The notes beneath the pieces are model-generated. The model saw nothing but the letters and a program-made list of their open reading frames with translations, was not told where the DNA came from and did not search any database. From assembly GCA_020720045.1 (NCBI GenBank), contig DYPH01000054.1:1-36782 (forward strand): a stretch of 36,782 nt of DNA, in the 5' to 3' direction. Below are positions 14,919 to 23,234 of this stretch, piece after piece; within the stretch, counting starts at the first letter, position 1; each line of letters begins with the position of its first letter. Position numbers and translations under genes: made by a program. The stretch comes from Sorangium cellulosum (lineage in GTDB: Bacteria; Myxococcota_A; Polyangia; Polyangiales; Polyangiaceae).

Positions 14919-16676
14919 TCAGTCGACGGTCTCTTCCTTCAAGATCTTGAATTCACAGCGTCGATTCTTCGCGCGGCCGGCGTCGGTCGCGTTCGTGTCG
15001 ATGGGGCGCTCAAGGCCGTAGCCATGCGCTTCCAGGCGGTCGGCGGCGATGCCGTGGGTGGTGAACCACTTCATGACGCTGTCGGCGCGGGCCTGCGAGA
15101 GCGTCTTGTTGTGCTCGGCGCTCCCCTTGTTGTCGGTGTGCCCTTCGACGGCGAGCCGCTTGATGCCCGGGTTCGCCTTCAGGACGGCACCCAGCTCTTC
15201 GAGGATCGGGAAGCTGTCGGCGAGGATGACCGCCGAGTTGTTGGCAAAGTGAATTTGCTGGAAGATCCGGAGCTGGTCCCCTTCACGGGTGATGAATTCC
15301 GGGCAGCCATTTTTGGCCGGATCCGGGCTCTTCTTCCCCGGCTCGCGGGGGCAGGCGTCTTCCGCGTCGGCGATGCCGTCGTTGTCGACGTCGTCCTCCG
15401 GGCAGCCGTCGGTGTCGTCGATGCCGTCTTTGTCTTCGGGGACGTCCGGGCACTTGTCCTTCACGTCGGGGATGCCGTCGCCGTCGCGGTCGTTCGTCGG
15501 GCAGCCGTCGTCGACGCTCGGCGGCTTTCCGTCCTCGGGGATGAGGGGGCAAGCGTCCAAATAGTCGGGAATTCCGTCATGATCGGTGTCGACCTCCCCC
15601 TCTTTTTTCCACTGCGCCTTCCGCTTCATGCGCGGGTCGGGGGCGTTCGCGAAGCTCTCTTCGAGGGGGATGTAGGTGCCGGCGAGCACGAGCATACGGA
15701 AGTCGGGGGAGCCGTAGCCAGCGGTGAGACGCGTGCCGGCGCTCGCGCCGAGCCAGTAGGCGTCGCCCGGGCCGAACTTCATGCGACCTTCGGCGTGCCA
15801 CTCCAACGGTGTGTTGTTCTTCGTGAAAAATGTCTTGCCGGCGACCGGGTCGTCGGCGCCCGAGAGGCCGGTCTGCCCCATCAGCGAGAGGCCAAGGCGG
15901 TAGCGGCCATCGGCGAGCGGGAGGAAACCGGCGACCGAGTAGCGGAACTCGTCGGAGATCCCGAGCCCGTTCCCTTTTCCGGCCGTCGTCGCATCGTTGA
16001 TGCTGTTCCGCGGGCGGAAGTGGACGCCGGCATTCCCGGCGAGGATGATCGGGCCGACCTTCGTTTCGCCGAGCAGAAGCGCCATCGCCCCGGCGCCGCG
16101 ATCGCCGCCCATGTTGGTGCTGCCGGTCGGCGCGAAGAAGCTCCCCTGGATGCCGAAGGCGCTCTGGCGATCCTTCGAGCGGACGACGACCATGCGGGCG
16201 TCGAGGCGGAGATCGCCAGCGGCGGCCCCCTGGATGCCGACCGGCGTTCCGCCTTTGGGGTTGAACTGGCCGCGGCCGTAATCGGGGTTGGAGCCGGCGT
16301 TGTAGCTGACGGGGAATCCGACGCCGACGGAGAACCGGTCAAAAAGCTGGAAACCGGCGTTCCCGTAGAGCGTGAACTGGGCGGTGACGACGTTCGCCTT
16401 GGTGAGTGCCTTCGTGTCGGTGGTGATGTTCGACGTGCGCAGCGGCGCGTACGAGAACCCGAGCCCAAGCTGGCCAAAAAGGGTGGCACGCGGCTGCACG
16501 ACCGGGCGCGCGACGGTCACGCCGTCGTCGGGGGCCCCCCAAAGTTCGAGGCGATCGAGGTGGAAAGTACGCGACTGCGCGCTCGCAACGGCCGGCAGCG
16601 CGGTCGCGGCGGCGGCAGCAACGGTCGCGAGGGCAAGCGAGCGGGACGAACGGGCCGATTTCCTAGGGGTGCGCAT
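14919..16676 (-). CDS. OmpA-family outer-membrane protein with TSP3-type repeats
   Basis: 585 residues. A signal peptide (LALATVAAAAATALPAVASA, cut near residue 33) is followed by a transmembrane beta-barrel of about 300 residues with alternating strands (LFGQLGLGFSYAP, FSVGVGFPVSYN, GRYRLGLSLMGQ). Next come calcium-binding TSP3-like repeats (about 365-455) with DTDHDGIPDYLDACP, DRDGDGIPDVKDKCP and DVDNDGIADAEDACP. Last is a C-terminal OmpA domain (about 465-580) with the peptidoglycan-binding VEGHTDNKGS, LSQARADSVMKW and KNRRCEF. It anchors the outer membrane to the wall through the last domain. The architecture is common in Myxococcota. It stands alone, with its start 280 bp from rpmH, which it diverges from. 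Confidence 0.92.
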   Translation of the reverse strand: MRTPRKSARSSRSLALATVAAAAATALPAVASAQSRTFHLDRLELWGAPDDGVTVARPVVQPRATLFGQLGLGFSYAPLRTSNITTDTKALTKANVVTAQFTLYGNAGFQLFDRFSVGVGFPVSYNAGSNPDYGRGQFNPKGGTPVGIQGAAAGDLRLDARMVVVRSKDRQSAFGIQGSFFAPTGSTNMGGDRGAGAMALLLGETKVGPIILAGNAGVHFRPRNSINDATTAGKGNGLGISDEFRYSVAGFLPLADGRYRLGLSLMGQTGLSGADDPVAGKTFFTKNNTPLEWHAEGRMKFGPGDAYWLGASAGTRLTAGYGSPDFRMLVLAGTYIPLEESFANAPDPRMKRKAQWKKEGEVDTDHDGIPDYLDACPLIPEDGKPPSVDDGCPTNDRDGDGIPDVKDKCPDVPEDKDGIDDTDGCPEDDVDNDGIADAEDACPREPGKKSPDPAKNGCPEFITREGDQLRIFQQIHFANNSAVILADSFPILEELGAVLKANPGIKRLAVEGHTDNKGSAEHNKTLSQARADSVMKWFTTHGIAADRLEAHGYGLERPIDTNATDAGRAKNRRCEFKILKEETVD

Positions 16677-16856
16677 GCGCGCGCGGTTTTACCCTGAATC
16701 GCGCGGCGATGGACGGAGATCCACGTCCGAAAAATCGGCAAACGATCGATCTCCCTACGCTTGACGCCCTCGTCGAAGCATGCGACGGTGCGCGCCCCAA
16801 GTGACGGGACGACGTTGCCTCGCGGCACGACCTCCCTTCCGCCGGCTTACGGGGTT

Positions 16857-16931
16857 CCGTTCGCGACGAACGGCTCCGCGAAGACGGCTCGAAGGTCCGT
16901 CCGACACCACCGTCGGTCCGTGGGACGGACC
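16857..16931 (+). promoter_or_regulatory. Structured leader or operator region upstream of rpmH
   Basis: 16857-16873 is a perfect 7-bp stem palindrome (CCGTTCG-CGA-CGAACGG). 16894-16902 (GGTCCGTCC) pairs perfectly with 16923-16931 (GGACGGACC), while CCGAC at 16901-16905 can instead pair with GTCGG at 16912-16916. The two stems are mutually exclusive. The structure ends 25 bases before the rpmH ATG and has no T-run, so it may be an mRNA control element or operator. No DnaA boxes were seen. Confidence 0.4.
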
Positions 16932-16956
16932 CTGAGACGCAAAGGATTTCCACGCC

Positions 16957-17106
16957 ATGAAGCGCACTTACCAGCCCCACAACACTCGCCGCCTCCGCAC
17001 CCACGGCTTCTTCGCCCGTATGGCGACGCCGGGTGGTCGCAAGGTGATCAACAATCGCCGTCGCAAGGGGCGCGCCCGCCTCACGGTCAGCACCTACAAG
17101 AAGTGA
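16957..17106 (+). CDS. rpmH: 50S ribosomal protein L34
   Basis: A 49-residue basic protein, [20 protein letters not shown] and onward, with the conserved KRTYQP start, HGF(R/F)xRM, GRKVI and RRRKGR segments and a lysine-rich end. It binds 23S rRNA in the large subunit. A ribosome site, AAAGGA, lies 10 bases upstream. It is the first gene of the conserved rpmH-rnpA-yidD-yidC-jag run, with a structured leader before it. The length is typical. Confidence 0.97.
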   Translation: MKRTYQPHNTRRLRTHGFFARMATPGGRKVINNRRRKGRARLTVSTYKK

Positions 17107-17209
17107 GCTTCTGGGGCGTGAAAACGCTCCGTTGCGCATCGGAAGCGGCTCGGCTGTGTAGCGTAAAAGCTACCGGTTCGGGCCGTTTTCCATTGGTTCC
17201 GAGTTCTCC

Positions 17210-17656
17210 TTGCCCGTCCCCCCGATGAACCGCCCCCGATTCCTCTACCCGAAGGCGTCGCGCATCCTGCGCCGTGGCGATTTCGTCCGCCTCCAGAAAG
17301 TCGGCGAGCGGGGCGTGCGCACCCCTCATTTTGTGCTCGTCGTCGCCGCGACGCCGCGCCCTTCCGCCACTGCCCGGCTCGGGGTCGTCGTCACGAAAAA
17401 GGTCGGCTCGGCGCCGGTCCGAAACCGGATCAAGCGCCTCTGCCGCGAGGCCTTTCGGCTCGGAATTCCCGGGGAACATCCAGAGGATCGCCCGAACGCC
17501 TGGTTCCCGGAACCGGTCGAGTTCTTGGTGATCGCCCGCGCTGGCGCCGAGCGCCTCTCTTGCAGCGACGTCCGCAACGAATGGCGGTCGGTGCGCGGGA
17601 TCCTCGCAAAAAACGTCGCCCGCGCCCTTGCACAACCGCCCGGCGAGCCAAGGTAA
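17210..17656 (+). CDS. rnpA: Ribonuclease P protein component
   Basis: The frame runs 148 residues from a TTG at 17210; an ATG at 17225 is the more usual start (143 residues). It binds the RNase P RNA and helps remove 5' leaders from tRNA precursors. FLYPKASRILRRGDF at the N-terminus and ARLGVVVTKKVGSAPVRNRI followed by KRLCREAFR match the family, including the RNR signature that contacts the RNA. An insertion of about 12 residues (GIPGEHPEDRPNAW) lies before the last strand EFLVIARAGA. It follows rpmH by about 100 bp and precedes yidD by 14 bp, the usual order. Confidence 0.95.
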   Translation: MPVPPMNRPRFLYPKASRILRRGDFVRLQKVGERGVRTPHFVLVVAATPRPSATARLGVVVTKKVGSAPVRNRIKRLCREAFRLGIPGEHPEDRPNAWFPEPVEFLVIARAGAERLSCSDVRNEWRSVRGILAKNVARALAQPPGEPR

Positions 17657-17670
17657 CCGCCTGACCGAAC

Positions 17671-18033
17671 GTGCTTGCCAAACCGCCGCCGAAGTTCCCC
17701 CTCTTTTCCGCGCGAGGAATCCTTCTCCTCTTCGTGCGCGGCTACCAGGTGAGTTTCTCCGGGCTCTACGGGGCGGTCTGTCGCTTCGAGCCCTCCTGCT
17801 CCGCCTACGCGGTCGCCTGCCTCGAGAACCACGGCGCCCTCCGGGGGAGCTTGCTTTCCCTGGTGCGCATTTGTAAGTGCCACCCGTTTCATCCGGGCGG
17901 CTACGACCCGCCCCCTCCGGCTGCGGCCCCTTCGACTGCCCTCGCGACCGCCCCCTCTTCAGACGGGCCGCCGCCCCCCGCGTCGCCCTGCGCCGCCCCC
18001 TCCAAGACGCTTCAAGAGACGCATGGATCGTAA
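17671..18033 (+). CDS. yidD: Membrane protein insertion efficiency factor YidD
   Basis: 120 residues from a GTG start. It has the YidD signature: YQVSFSGLYGAVCRFEPSCS, then AYAVACLENHGALRG, and RICKCHPFHPGGYDPPP, with the three conserved Cys residues in place. It is an inner-face, amphipathic protein that helps YidC insert membrane proteins. The C-terminal tail of about 45 residues is Pro/Ala/Ser-rich and longer than usual (typical length 70-90), probably disordered. It overlaps the yidC start by 11 bp, so the two are translationally coupled. Confidence 0.93.
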   Translation: MLAKPPPKFPLFSARGILLLFVRGYQVSFSGLYGAVCRFEPSCSAYAVACLENHGALRGSLLSLVRICKCHPFHPGGYDPPPPAAAPSTALATAPSSDGPPPPASPCAAPSKTLQETHGS

Positions 18034-19717
18034 CGCTCTTCTCCGCATTTCGCTGATTGTCCTCGCCGGCCTCCTCTTCTGGAAGTTCGGAAGCAAGGGG
18101 TGCGGTGGCGAGCAAAAATCGACGGCCGCGGCGCTCGTCCAGTACACCAACGCCAAGGACTTCGAACCCGATCGCGTGGAAAACGCCGACGCGAAGCCGG
18201 TGGAAGGGGAGTTCTGCGTCCTCGAGGGGCCCCGCTACCGCGCTGAGTTCTCCGGCCGCGGCGCCGCCCTCGTCCACTATGCGGTGACCGACGGCCATTA
18301 CGCCAATGGTCCCGAGGGGATGGAACTCGGCACGACCCCCGATCACGAGCGCTTCCGCTCCCTCCGCACCCTCTTCCGCGGCCCCGGCGCCGACACCCAG
18401 TTTGAGGTCGATCGCTTCAACTGGAAGAAGGTGCAGAATGCACCGGCTGGCACCTGCAGCTACAGCTACGCCGACGACCGCGTCGCCGTCACCAAGACCT
18501 TCAAGCCGACCGAGCGCCCCTACGAGATCGCCGTCGAGACGACGATCAAGAACCTCGCCGCCGAGAAGCGCGGCCACCAGTTCCAGATCGGCGCCTACGC
18601 GTTCCGCTACAACGACGAAATCAAGGGGAAGCTCGGTCGTGTCTCGCCCAACGTGACCGACCTCTCCTGCGCCAAGGGGGACGAAATCACCCACAAGGCG
18701 AAGGACGACTTCAAAGACGGTCCGTTCACCGTTGCCGGCGCTGACCGCTATATGGCCGTATCTACGGCATTTTTTGCGCAGGCGATCGTCCCCCAGAGCG
18801 GCACCGCCGACTGCGTGCTCAGTACGTCCAAGTTCCCCGGCCCCGAAGGGAAGGACGACGAAGACCGCGCGAGCGCCGTCTACGAAGGGCGCCTCGTCTA
18901 CCCGACGAAGGAGCTCGCCCCCCAGGAGTCGGCGACCTATGGGCAGACCGTCTATTACGGCCCCAAGGACCGCGTCCTCCTGCCGCTCGCCATCGCCGGC
19001 AAGGGGCAGCTCGGCGGCCTCATCACGTACAGCTCCTTCCTCGGGCTCCCGCTCGCGCCGGTCGCGAAGATCCTCGTCGGTGGACTGACCTTCTTCTACG
19101 GAAAGGTCGGCAACTGGGGGATCGCGATCATGCTCCTCACGATCGCCCTCAAGCTCTGCCTGCTCCCGCTCGCGCTTCCTGGCATCAAGAACAGCATCAA
19201 GCTCCGTAAGATTAAGCCGGAACTCGACGAACTGAAGAAGAAGTATCCGGACGACATGCAGGCGCGCCAGCTTGCGACGATGGAGCTTCACAAGAAGCAC
19301 GGCGTCTCAATGGTTACCGGCTGTTTGCCGCAGCTCGCGACGATGCCGATCTGGGTCGCGATGTACTCAACGATCCAGACCGCCGTGGAATTCTACCACG
19401 TGAAGTTCCTCTGGTTCGGCGACCTTTCTTTGCCCGACCGCTTCTACATTCTGCCGCTCTTGCTTGGCGGGTTCATGCTCCTTCAGACGAAGGTCGTCCC
19501 CCAGCAGGCCGAGATGGATCCGACCCAGCAGAAGATGATGACGTTCATGATGCCGGTCGTCTTCACCGTCATGATGCTCTTCCTCCCGGCGGCGCTCGGC
19601 GTGTACATGCTGACGAACAGCGTCCTCAATATCCTCCAGACGCTCGGCGTCGAGGCCTATGCCCGCCGCGCGGTTGCCGCCGCCCAGAGCGGGGAAATTG
19701 TGGTTAAGTCGGTCTGA
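18023..19717 (+). CDS. yidC: Membrane protein insertase YidC
   Basis: 564 residues. An N-terminal membrane helix (about 6-22) precedes a large periplasmic domain (about 60-330), as in Gram-negative YidC. The insertase core (about 350-555) has four to five membrane helices, a cytosolic coiled-coil-like hairpin IKLRKIKPELDELKKKYPDD and the conserved GCLPQLATMPI. It inserts and folds inner-membrane proteins with or without SecYEG. The groove position usually held by Arg appears to be Lys377 (TIALKLCLLPL). Its start overlaps yidD. The 124-bp gap to jag contains a small perfect hairpin (19746-19760). Confidence 0.95.
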   Translation: MDRNALLRISLIVLAGLLFWKFGSKGCGGEQKSTAAALVQYTNAKDFEPDRVENADAKPVEGEFCVLEGPRYRAEFSGRGAALVHYAVTDGHYANGPEGMELGTTPDHERFRSLRTLFRGPGADTQFEVDRFNWKKVQNAPAGTCSYSYADDRVAVTKTFKPTERPYEIAVETTIKNLAAEKRGHQFQIGAYAFRYNDEIKGKLGRVSPNVTDLSCAKGDEITHKAKDDFKDGPFTVAGADRYMAVSTAFFAQAIVPQSGTADCVLSTSKFPGPEGKDDEDRASAVYEGRLVYPTKELAPQESATYGQTVYYGPKDRVLLPLAIAGKGQLGGLITYSSFLGLPLAPVAKILVGGLTFFYGKVGNWGIAIMLLTIALKLCLLPLALPGIKNSIKLRKIKPELDELKKKYPDDMQARQLATMELHKKHGVSMVTGCLPQLATMPIWVAMYSTIQTAVEFYHVKFLWFGDLSLPDRFYILPLLLGGFMLLQTKVVPQQAEMDPTQQKMMTFMMPVVFTVMMLFLPAALGVYMLTNSVLNILQTLGVEAYARRAVAAAQSGEIVVKSV

Positions 19718-19841
19718 GTGCCGAGCACCTGCTCGCCCGACCGGAACCGCCCTAGGCGGTGAGGAAACGGCGAGCACGTATTCCGGCGCAGCAGTTGAAA
19801 GTCCTCGTGGCGCATCGCCGCAGGCACGGAAAGGGAATGTC

Positions 19842-20780
19842 GTGAACGAAGCGAATCGAGAGAATTCCGGCGAAGGCATCCAGGCCGAGCGCGCACTGAA
19901 GTTTGTACAGACGCTGCTCGCCCACATGGACCTCGACGCGGACGCAACGATCTCGCCGGACGCTGGCGAGGACGAAGACGACCGCGAAGTCCGGATCGAG
20001 ATCGAGGGGGTCGATGCCGGGCGCGTGATCGGCAAGCGCGGCGTCGTTCTTGAAGCGATTCAGTACCTTACGACGCGCGTTGCCCACCGTCCCGGCGAGG
20101 ACCGCCTCCCGATCTGCGTCGACGCAGAAGGCTACCGGGCCCGCCACGAAGAGCAGCTTGCCGCCATGGCGGCAAAGCTCGCCGAGCGCGTCGCTGCCGA
20201 GGGGAAGATCGTCACCTTCGATCCGATGAACCCGCGCGATCGCCGCGTCGTTCACATGGCCGTCCGCGACATCGTCGGCGTCCGCACCGAGTCGAACGGC
20301 AACGGCCACGACCGTCGCGTCCAGATCATCCCCGACCGCACCAAGACCGCGGCGACCATCGCCGCTGCCCCCCGCGAAGAGCGCAGCCGCGATGAGCGGA
20401 GCCGCGATGAGCGCCCCGCCCGCACCGAGCGCCAGGATCGCCCCCGCGACGACCGCCCGGCCCGCGCCGCCGCCCCCGCTGCTGCTCCGGCCCCGGCTCG
20501 CGCACCGAAGCCGTCCGCCAAACCGGCAAAGGTCGAAGCCGCCCCGGTCGCCGAGGCGCCCGTCGCCGAAGCACCGAAGGCCGCCAAGCCCCGCGTCGCC
20601 AAGGAAGCGAAGGAGCCGAAGGCGGCTGCCCCGGCCCCGGCGCCTGTCGAAGCGGCAAAGGCCCCGGCAAAGCCGAAAGCGGCCCCGAAGGCGAAGGCCC
20701 CTGTTGCCGAAGCGCCCGTTGCCGAAGCGCCCGCAGAAGCGGCTCCGAAGGCGCGACGCGCGCCCAAGAAGGCCGACTGA
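19842..20780 (+). CDS. jag: Jag/SpoIIIJ-associated RNA-binding protein with long disordered tail
   Basis: 312 residues from a GTG at 19842, which has a good ribosome site (GGAAAGGGA); the frame upstream reaches into yidC. The N-terminal part is like Jag-N in place but acidic (ISPDAGEDEDDREV). A KH domain has GRVIGKRGVVLEAIQYLTTR (GxxG loop IGKRG). An R3H domain has MNPRDRRVVHMAVRD (RxxxH pattern). The last about 135 residues are Arg/Asp then Ala/Pro/Lys-rich repeats (RSRDE, VAEAP, PKAAP), which is unusual for the family. It binds RNA and is coupled to YidC in many bacteria. A strong terminator follows. Confidence 0.92.
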   Translation: MNEANRENSGEGIQAERALKFVQTLLAHMDLDADATISPDAGEDEDDREVRIEIEGVDAGRVIGKRGVVLEAIQYLTTRVAHRPGEDRLPICVDAEGYRARHEEQLAAMAAKLAERVAAEGKIVTFDPMNPRDRRVVHMAVRDIVGVRTESNGNGHDRRVQIIPDRTKTAATIAAAPREERSRDERSRDERPARTERQDRPRDDRPARAAAPAAAPAPARAPKPSAKPAKVEAAPVAEAPVAEAPKAAKPRVAKEAKEPKAAAPAPAPVEAAKAPAKPKAAPKAKAPVAEAPVAEAPAEAAPKARRAPKKAD

Positions 20781-20799
20781 GTTTCGCTCATCTCCCTGT

Positions 20800-20836
20800 A
20801 AAAAAGGCCACTTCGCTCGGCGAGGTGGCCTTTTTC
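20800..20836. terminator. Bidirectional terminator after jag and the 20858 lipoprotein gene
   Basis: AAAAAGGCCAC at 20801-20811 pairs with GTGGCCTTTTT at 20825-20835 around TTCGCTCGGCGAG, with A- and T-runs on both sides. Confidence 0.9.
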
Positions 20837-20857
20837 TTTGGGTGAAGTGCGCCAGAA

Positions 20858-22429
20858 CTACCGCGCCGGGAAGAGGGCGCAGACGTCGGTGGGGAGGGGG
20901 AAGTCGCGGATCGCGCACCCGGCGAAGCGGGCCGGCGGGGCGATCTGCGCCTCGATGGGGGTCGCTCCGTCGCTCTCGGAGTGGTTCGCAGGCCGCGAGG
21001 TGCTCGTCGTCGGGCGACTGGCCGGAAAGCGTAAAATCGCGCTTTTGTTGCTGTCGTAGAGATAGACGTTTCCGTCACGGTCGACATCGGGGCGCTCATC
21101 GTGCCCCTCGTAGAGCTTCTTCATCGGCTCGCCGCGCAGGTACAGGGCGCCGACGCCGTCCCGGTAGCGGACGAAGATCGCCTGCCCGGCGAGCAGCAGC
21201 TTCGCGTCGACCGGCTCGCTTGTCCGCCCAAAGACCGCCGAGAGGCCACGGCTATCGAGGAGGCGGGCGCCGGTCGGCGTTGCGACGAGGGCGAAGGGGG
21301 AGTTTCCGAGCGGAGACTCGGCGCGAAGGGCAAAGAGCGCGGTCACTCCGCCCTCCGGTAGCGCCGCATGCGCGAGCGCTTCGGGGGCGAGCCCCGCCTC
21401 GGTGAGTGCAACGATTCGAACTTCACCGCCCGCAACTTCGGCAACCGCCGGGTTTGCTGTTAGCAAAAACGAAGGTGTGGCCGTGCTCTCGGCGCCCGTC
21501 GGCCGCGTCCAGACGCGAACCGGTACCGGTGAACTCGCCCCATAGAGGGCGACCTGCTCGCTGTCGCGGACGACCAGCCGATCGACGCCCGCCTCGACGG
21601 TCACTGAGCCCCGAATGTTCGCCGGCGCCTGCGAATTTGTTCTCCGATCTGCACGGTCATCTCCGCCCGGCGAAGCGCCAGGGGGCGGCATCGGAAGCCA
21701 AGGGCTCGTCGTCCCCGACGGGGCCCGAAGCGCGATCGATCCGCCGAGCGAAAGAAAGGCAATCCCTCGCTCCGGGGTCGTCAGCGGCGCTTCCGGCTCT
21801 TGGAGGTAGACGGCGAAAGGGGCCGGAGCCGACCCGGTGGTGAGGGTCCCGACGGCAAAATCGTCGGCTCCGCGCAGCGCGCGCCCACGCGTGTAGCTTG
21901 CACGGACTTCGAGGGTCGCCGCGTCGACAACGCGGACCGCTCGCCATTGGGGCGCATCGACGACGAGGAATTTTCCCGCGAGGAAGGCGCGCGCGCCGAC
22001 ACCGAACGACGCGCCACCGAAGCGGGCACGCCCGGCGGCGTCGATTCGGAACGTACCGTAAGAACTAAGAAAAAAGTCACCACCGTCCCCACGGCCGACG
22101 AACGTGAGGTGGCCGGGGGCCTGGGAGGCGCCGATGTCGCTCGCGCGGACGATCATGCACGCGCCGCCCGGGCAGAGACGCTCCCGTTCGAACTCGGTGA
22201 CCGCCCCAGCGCCGCCATTCCAGGCATGTGCCGCCGCGCTGACGAGGTCGCCGTCTTCGGGGGCCGGCATGCGCAGCCCGCTGTCGACGAGGTCGACGGC
22301 AACCGGCGTCGCGGCGGGGGCCGGTTGTCGCTCCCCTCCGCGCGAATCGTTGCAGCCGCCACAGCCGCCGGAGAAGGCCGCTCCGAGCAGCACGCCGGCG
22401 AAAGCGGCCCGTGGACGCACCAACTTCAC
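20858..22429 (-). CDS. Lipoprotein with beta-propeller-like body, function unknown
   Basis: 523 residues from a GTG at 22429, selected because GAGAGG precedes it and a lipoprotein signal follows (LVRPRAAFAGVLLGAAFSGG, then Cys23 in an SGGC lipobox). The mature part is rich in short strands separated by Gly/Asp turns (GTFRIDAAGRARFGGAS, FLVVDAPQWRAVRVVDAATL, VDRDGNVYLYDSNKSAILRF), typical of WD/NHL-like beta-propellers. One CPGGACMIVRASDIG segment may form a disulfide. It is the last gene of the M1 aminopeptidase / enoyl-CoA hydratase run, starting 10 bp after the hydratase stop. It is probably anchored in the outer or inner membrane. No enzyme motif seen. Confidence 0.75.
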   Translation of the reverse strand: MKLVRPRAAFAGVLLGAAFSGGCGGCNDSRGGERQPAPAATPVAVDLVDSGLRMPAPEDGDLVSAAAHAWNGGAGAVTEFERERLCPGGACMIVRASDIGASQAPGHLTFVGRGDGGDFFLSSYGTFRIDAAGRARFGGASFGVGARAFLAGKFLVVDAPQWRAVRVVDAATLEVRASYTRGRALRGADDFAVGTLTTGSAPAPFAVYLQEPEAPLTTPERGIAFLSLGGSIALRAPSGTTSPWLPMPPPGASPGGDDRADRRTNSQAPANIRGSVTVEAGVDRLVVRDSEQVALYGASSPVPVRVWTRPTGAESTATPSFLLTANPAVAEVAGGEVRIVALTEAGLAPEALAHAALPEGGVTALFALRAESPLGNSPFALVATPTGARLLDSRGLSAVFGRTSEPVDAKLLLAGQAIFVRYRDGVGALYLRGEPMKKLYEGHDERPDVDRDGNVYLYDSNKSAILRFPASRPTTSTSRPANHSESDGATPIEAQIAPPARFAGCAIRDFPLPTDVCALFPAR

Positions 22430-22439
22430 GTGGAACCTC

Positions 22440-23234
22440 TCATTCTCCGAGAAATTCCGGCTTACGCTTTTCCGCAAATGCAGCAAGCGCTTCGCGACGA
22501 TCGCGGCTTACGAGCGTACGATCGTAGGCCATTTTCTCGACGAGGAGCCCCTGAGTCAAATCCAGATTCCCCGCAGCATCAATGGCGGCAAGTGCCGCCG
22601 CCTGGGCGATGGGGGCTCCGGCGGCGATCGGCGCGACGAGGGCGAGCGCTGCATCGACGACCGAGGTGCCGGCTGGCGCGATCCGGTGAACGAGCCCGAT
22701 GGCAAGCGCCTCCTCGGCGCCGACGCGGCGACCGGTCAAAATCAGTTCTTTTGCGCGACCTTCGCCGATGATTCGCGGGAGGCGTTGGGTGCCGCCTGCG
22801 CCCGGGATGATGCCGAGGGTCGTCTCTGGAAGGGCGAGTTCCGCGTGGGCAGCGACGACGCGCAGATCGCAGCAGAGGGCCAGCTCCAGACCGCCGCCGA
22901 GGGCGTGCCCATTGATCGCGGCGCAGACCGGCTTCGGCGATTGATCGAGGGGGGCGAACTCACTCCGGTAAAGATCGAGGAGCGCGCGAACGTCGTTCTC
23001 GCTCATCCCCTGGCGCTCTTTGAGATCGGCCCCGGCGCAGAAGACCTTCTCGCCAGCGCCGGTAAGAATGATCGCTTTGATCGAGCGATTGTCGGCCGCC
23101 TCCCGGGCGAGGGAGCCGATGGCGCGGATCGCCGCCCGCGAGAGGCTGTTCATCCGCTCGGGGCGGCTGATCGTCCAAATGGCGACCGTCCCGACCTGGG
23201 AGACCTGAATGGGAAAGTCCTCAGAGACGCTCAT
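22440..23234 (-). CDS. Enoyl-CoA hydratase/isomerase (crotonase) family
   Basis: 264 residues, the normal length for the family. The oxyanion-hole segments CAGADLKER (66-74) and NGHALGGGLELALCCDLR (108-125) are intact, and both catalytic acids are present: Glu117 and Glu137 (LPETTLGIIPGAGGTQRLPR). Hydration of a 2-enoyl-CoA in fatty-acid or branched-chain amino-acid degradation is likely. The sequence resembles methylglutaconyl-CoA hydratases, but the substrate cannot be fixed from motifs. The start overlaps the stop of the M1 aminopeptidase gene by 4 bp (ATGA), an odd pairing, and the lipoprotein gene begins 10 bp downstream. Confidence 0.92.
   Translation of the reverse strand: MSVSEDFPIQVSQVGTVAIWTISRPERMNSLSRAAIRAIGSLAREAADNRSIKAIILTGAGEKVFCAGADLKERQGMSENDVRALLDLYRSEFAPLDQSPKPVCAAINGHALGGGLELALCCDLRVVAAHAELALPETTLGIIPGAGGTQRLPRIIGEGRAKELILTGRRVGAEEALAIGLVHRIAPAGTSVVDAALALVAPIAAGAPIAQAAALAAIDAAGNLDLTQGLLVEKMAYDRTLVSRDRREALAAFAEKRKPEFLGE

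Noticed and set aside
15024-16697. Plus-strand frame of 557 codons opposite the OmpA gene
   Set aside because: The minus-strand protein has a signal peptide, TSP3 repeats and a complete OmpA domain, so the plus frame is a shadow.
16677-16956. Replication origin next to rpmH
   Set aside because: No DnaA boxes, no dnaA or dnaN and no AT-rich unwinding element were seen; rpmH clusters often lie away from oriC.
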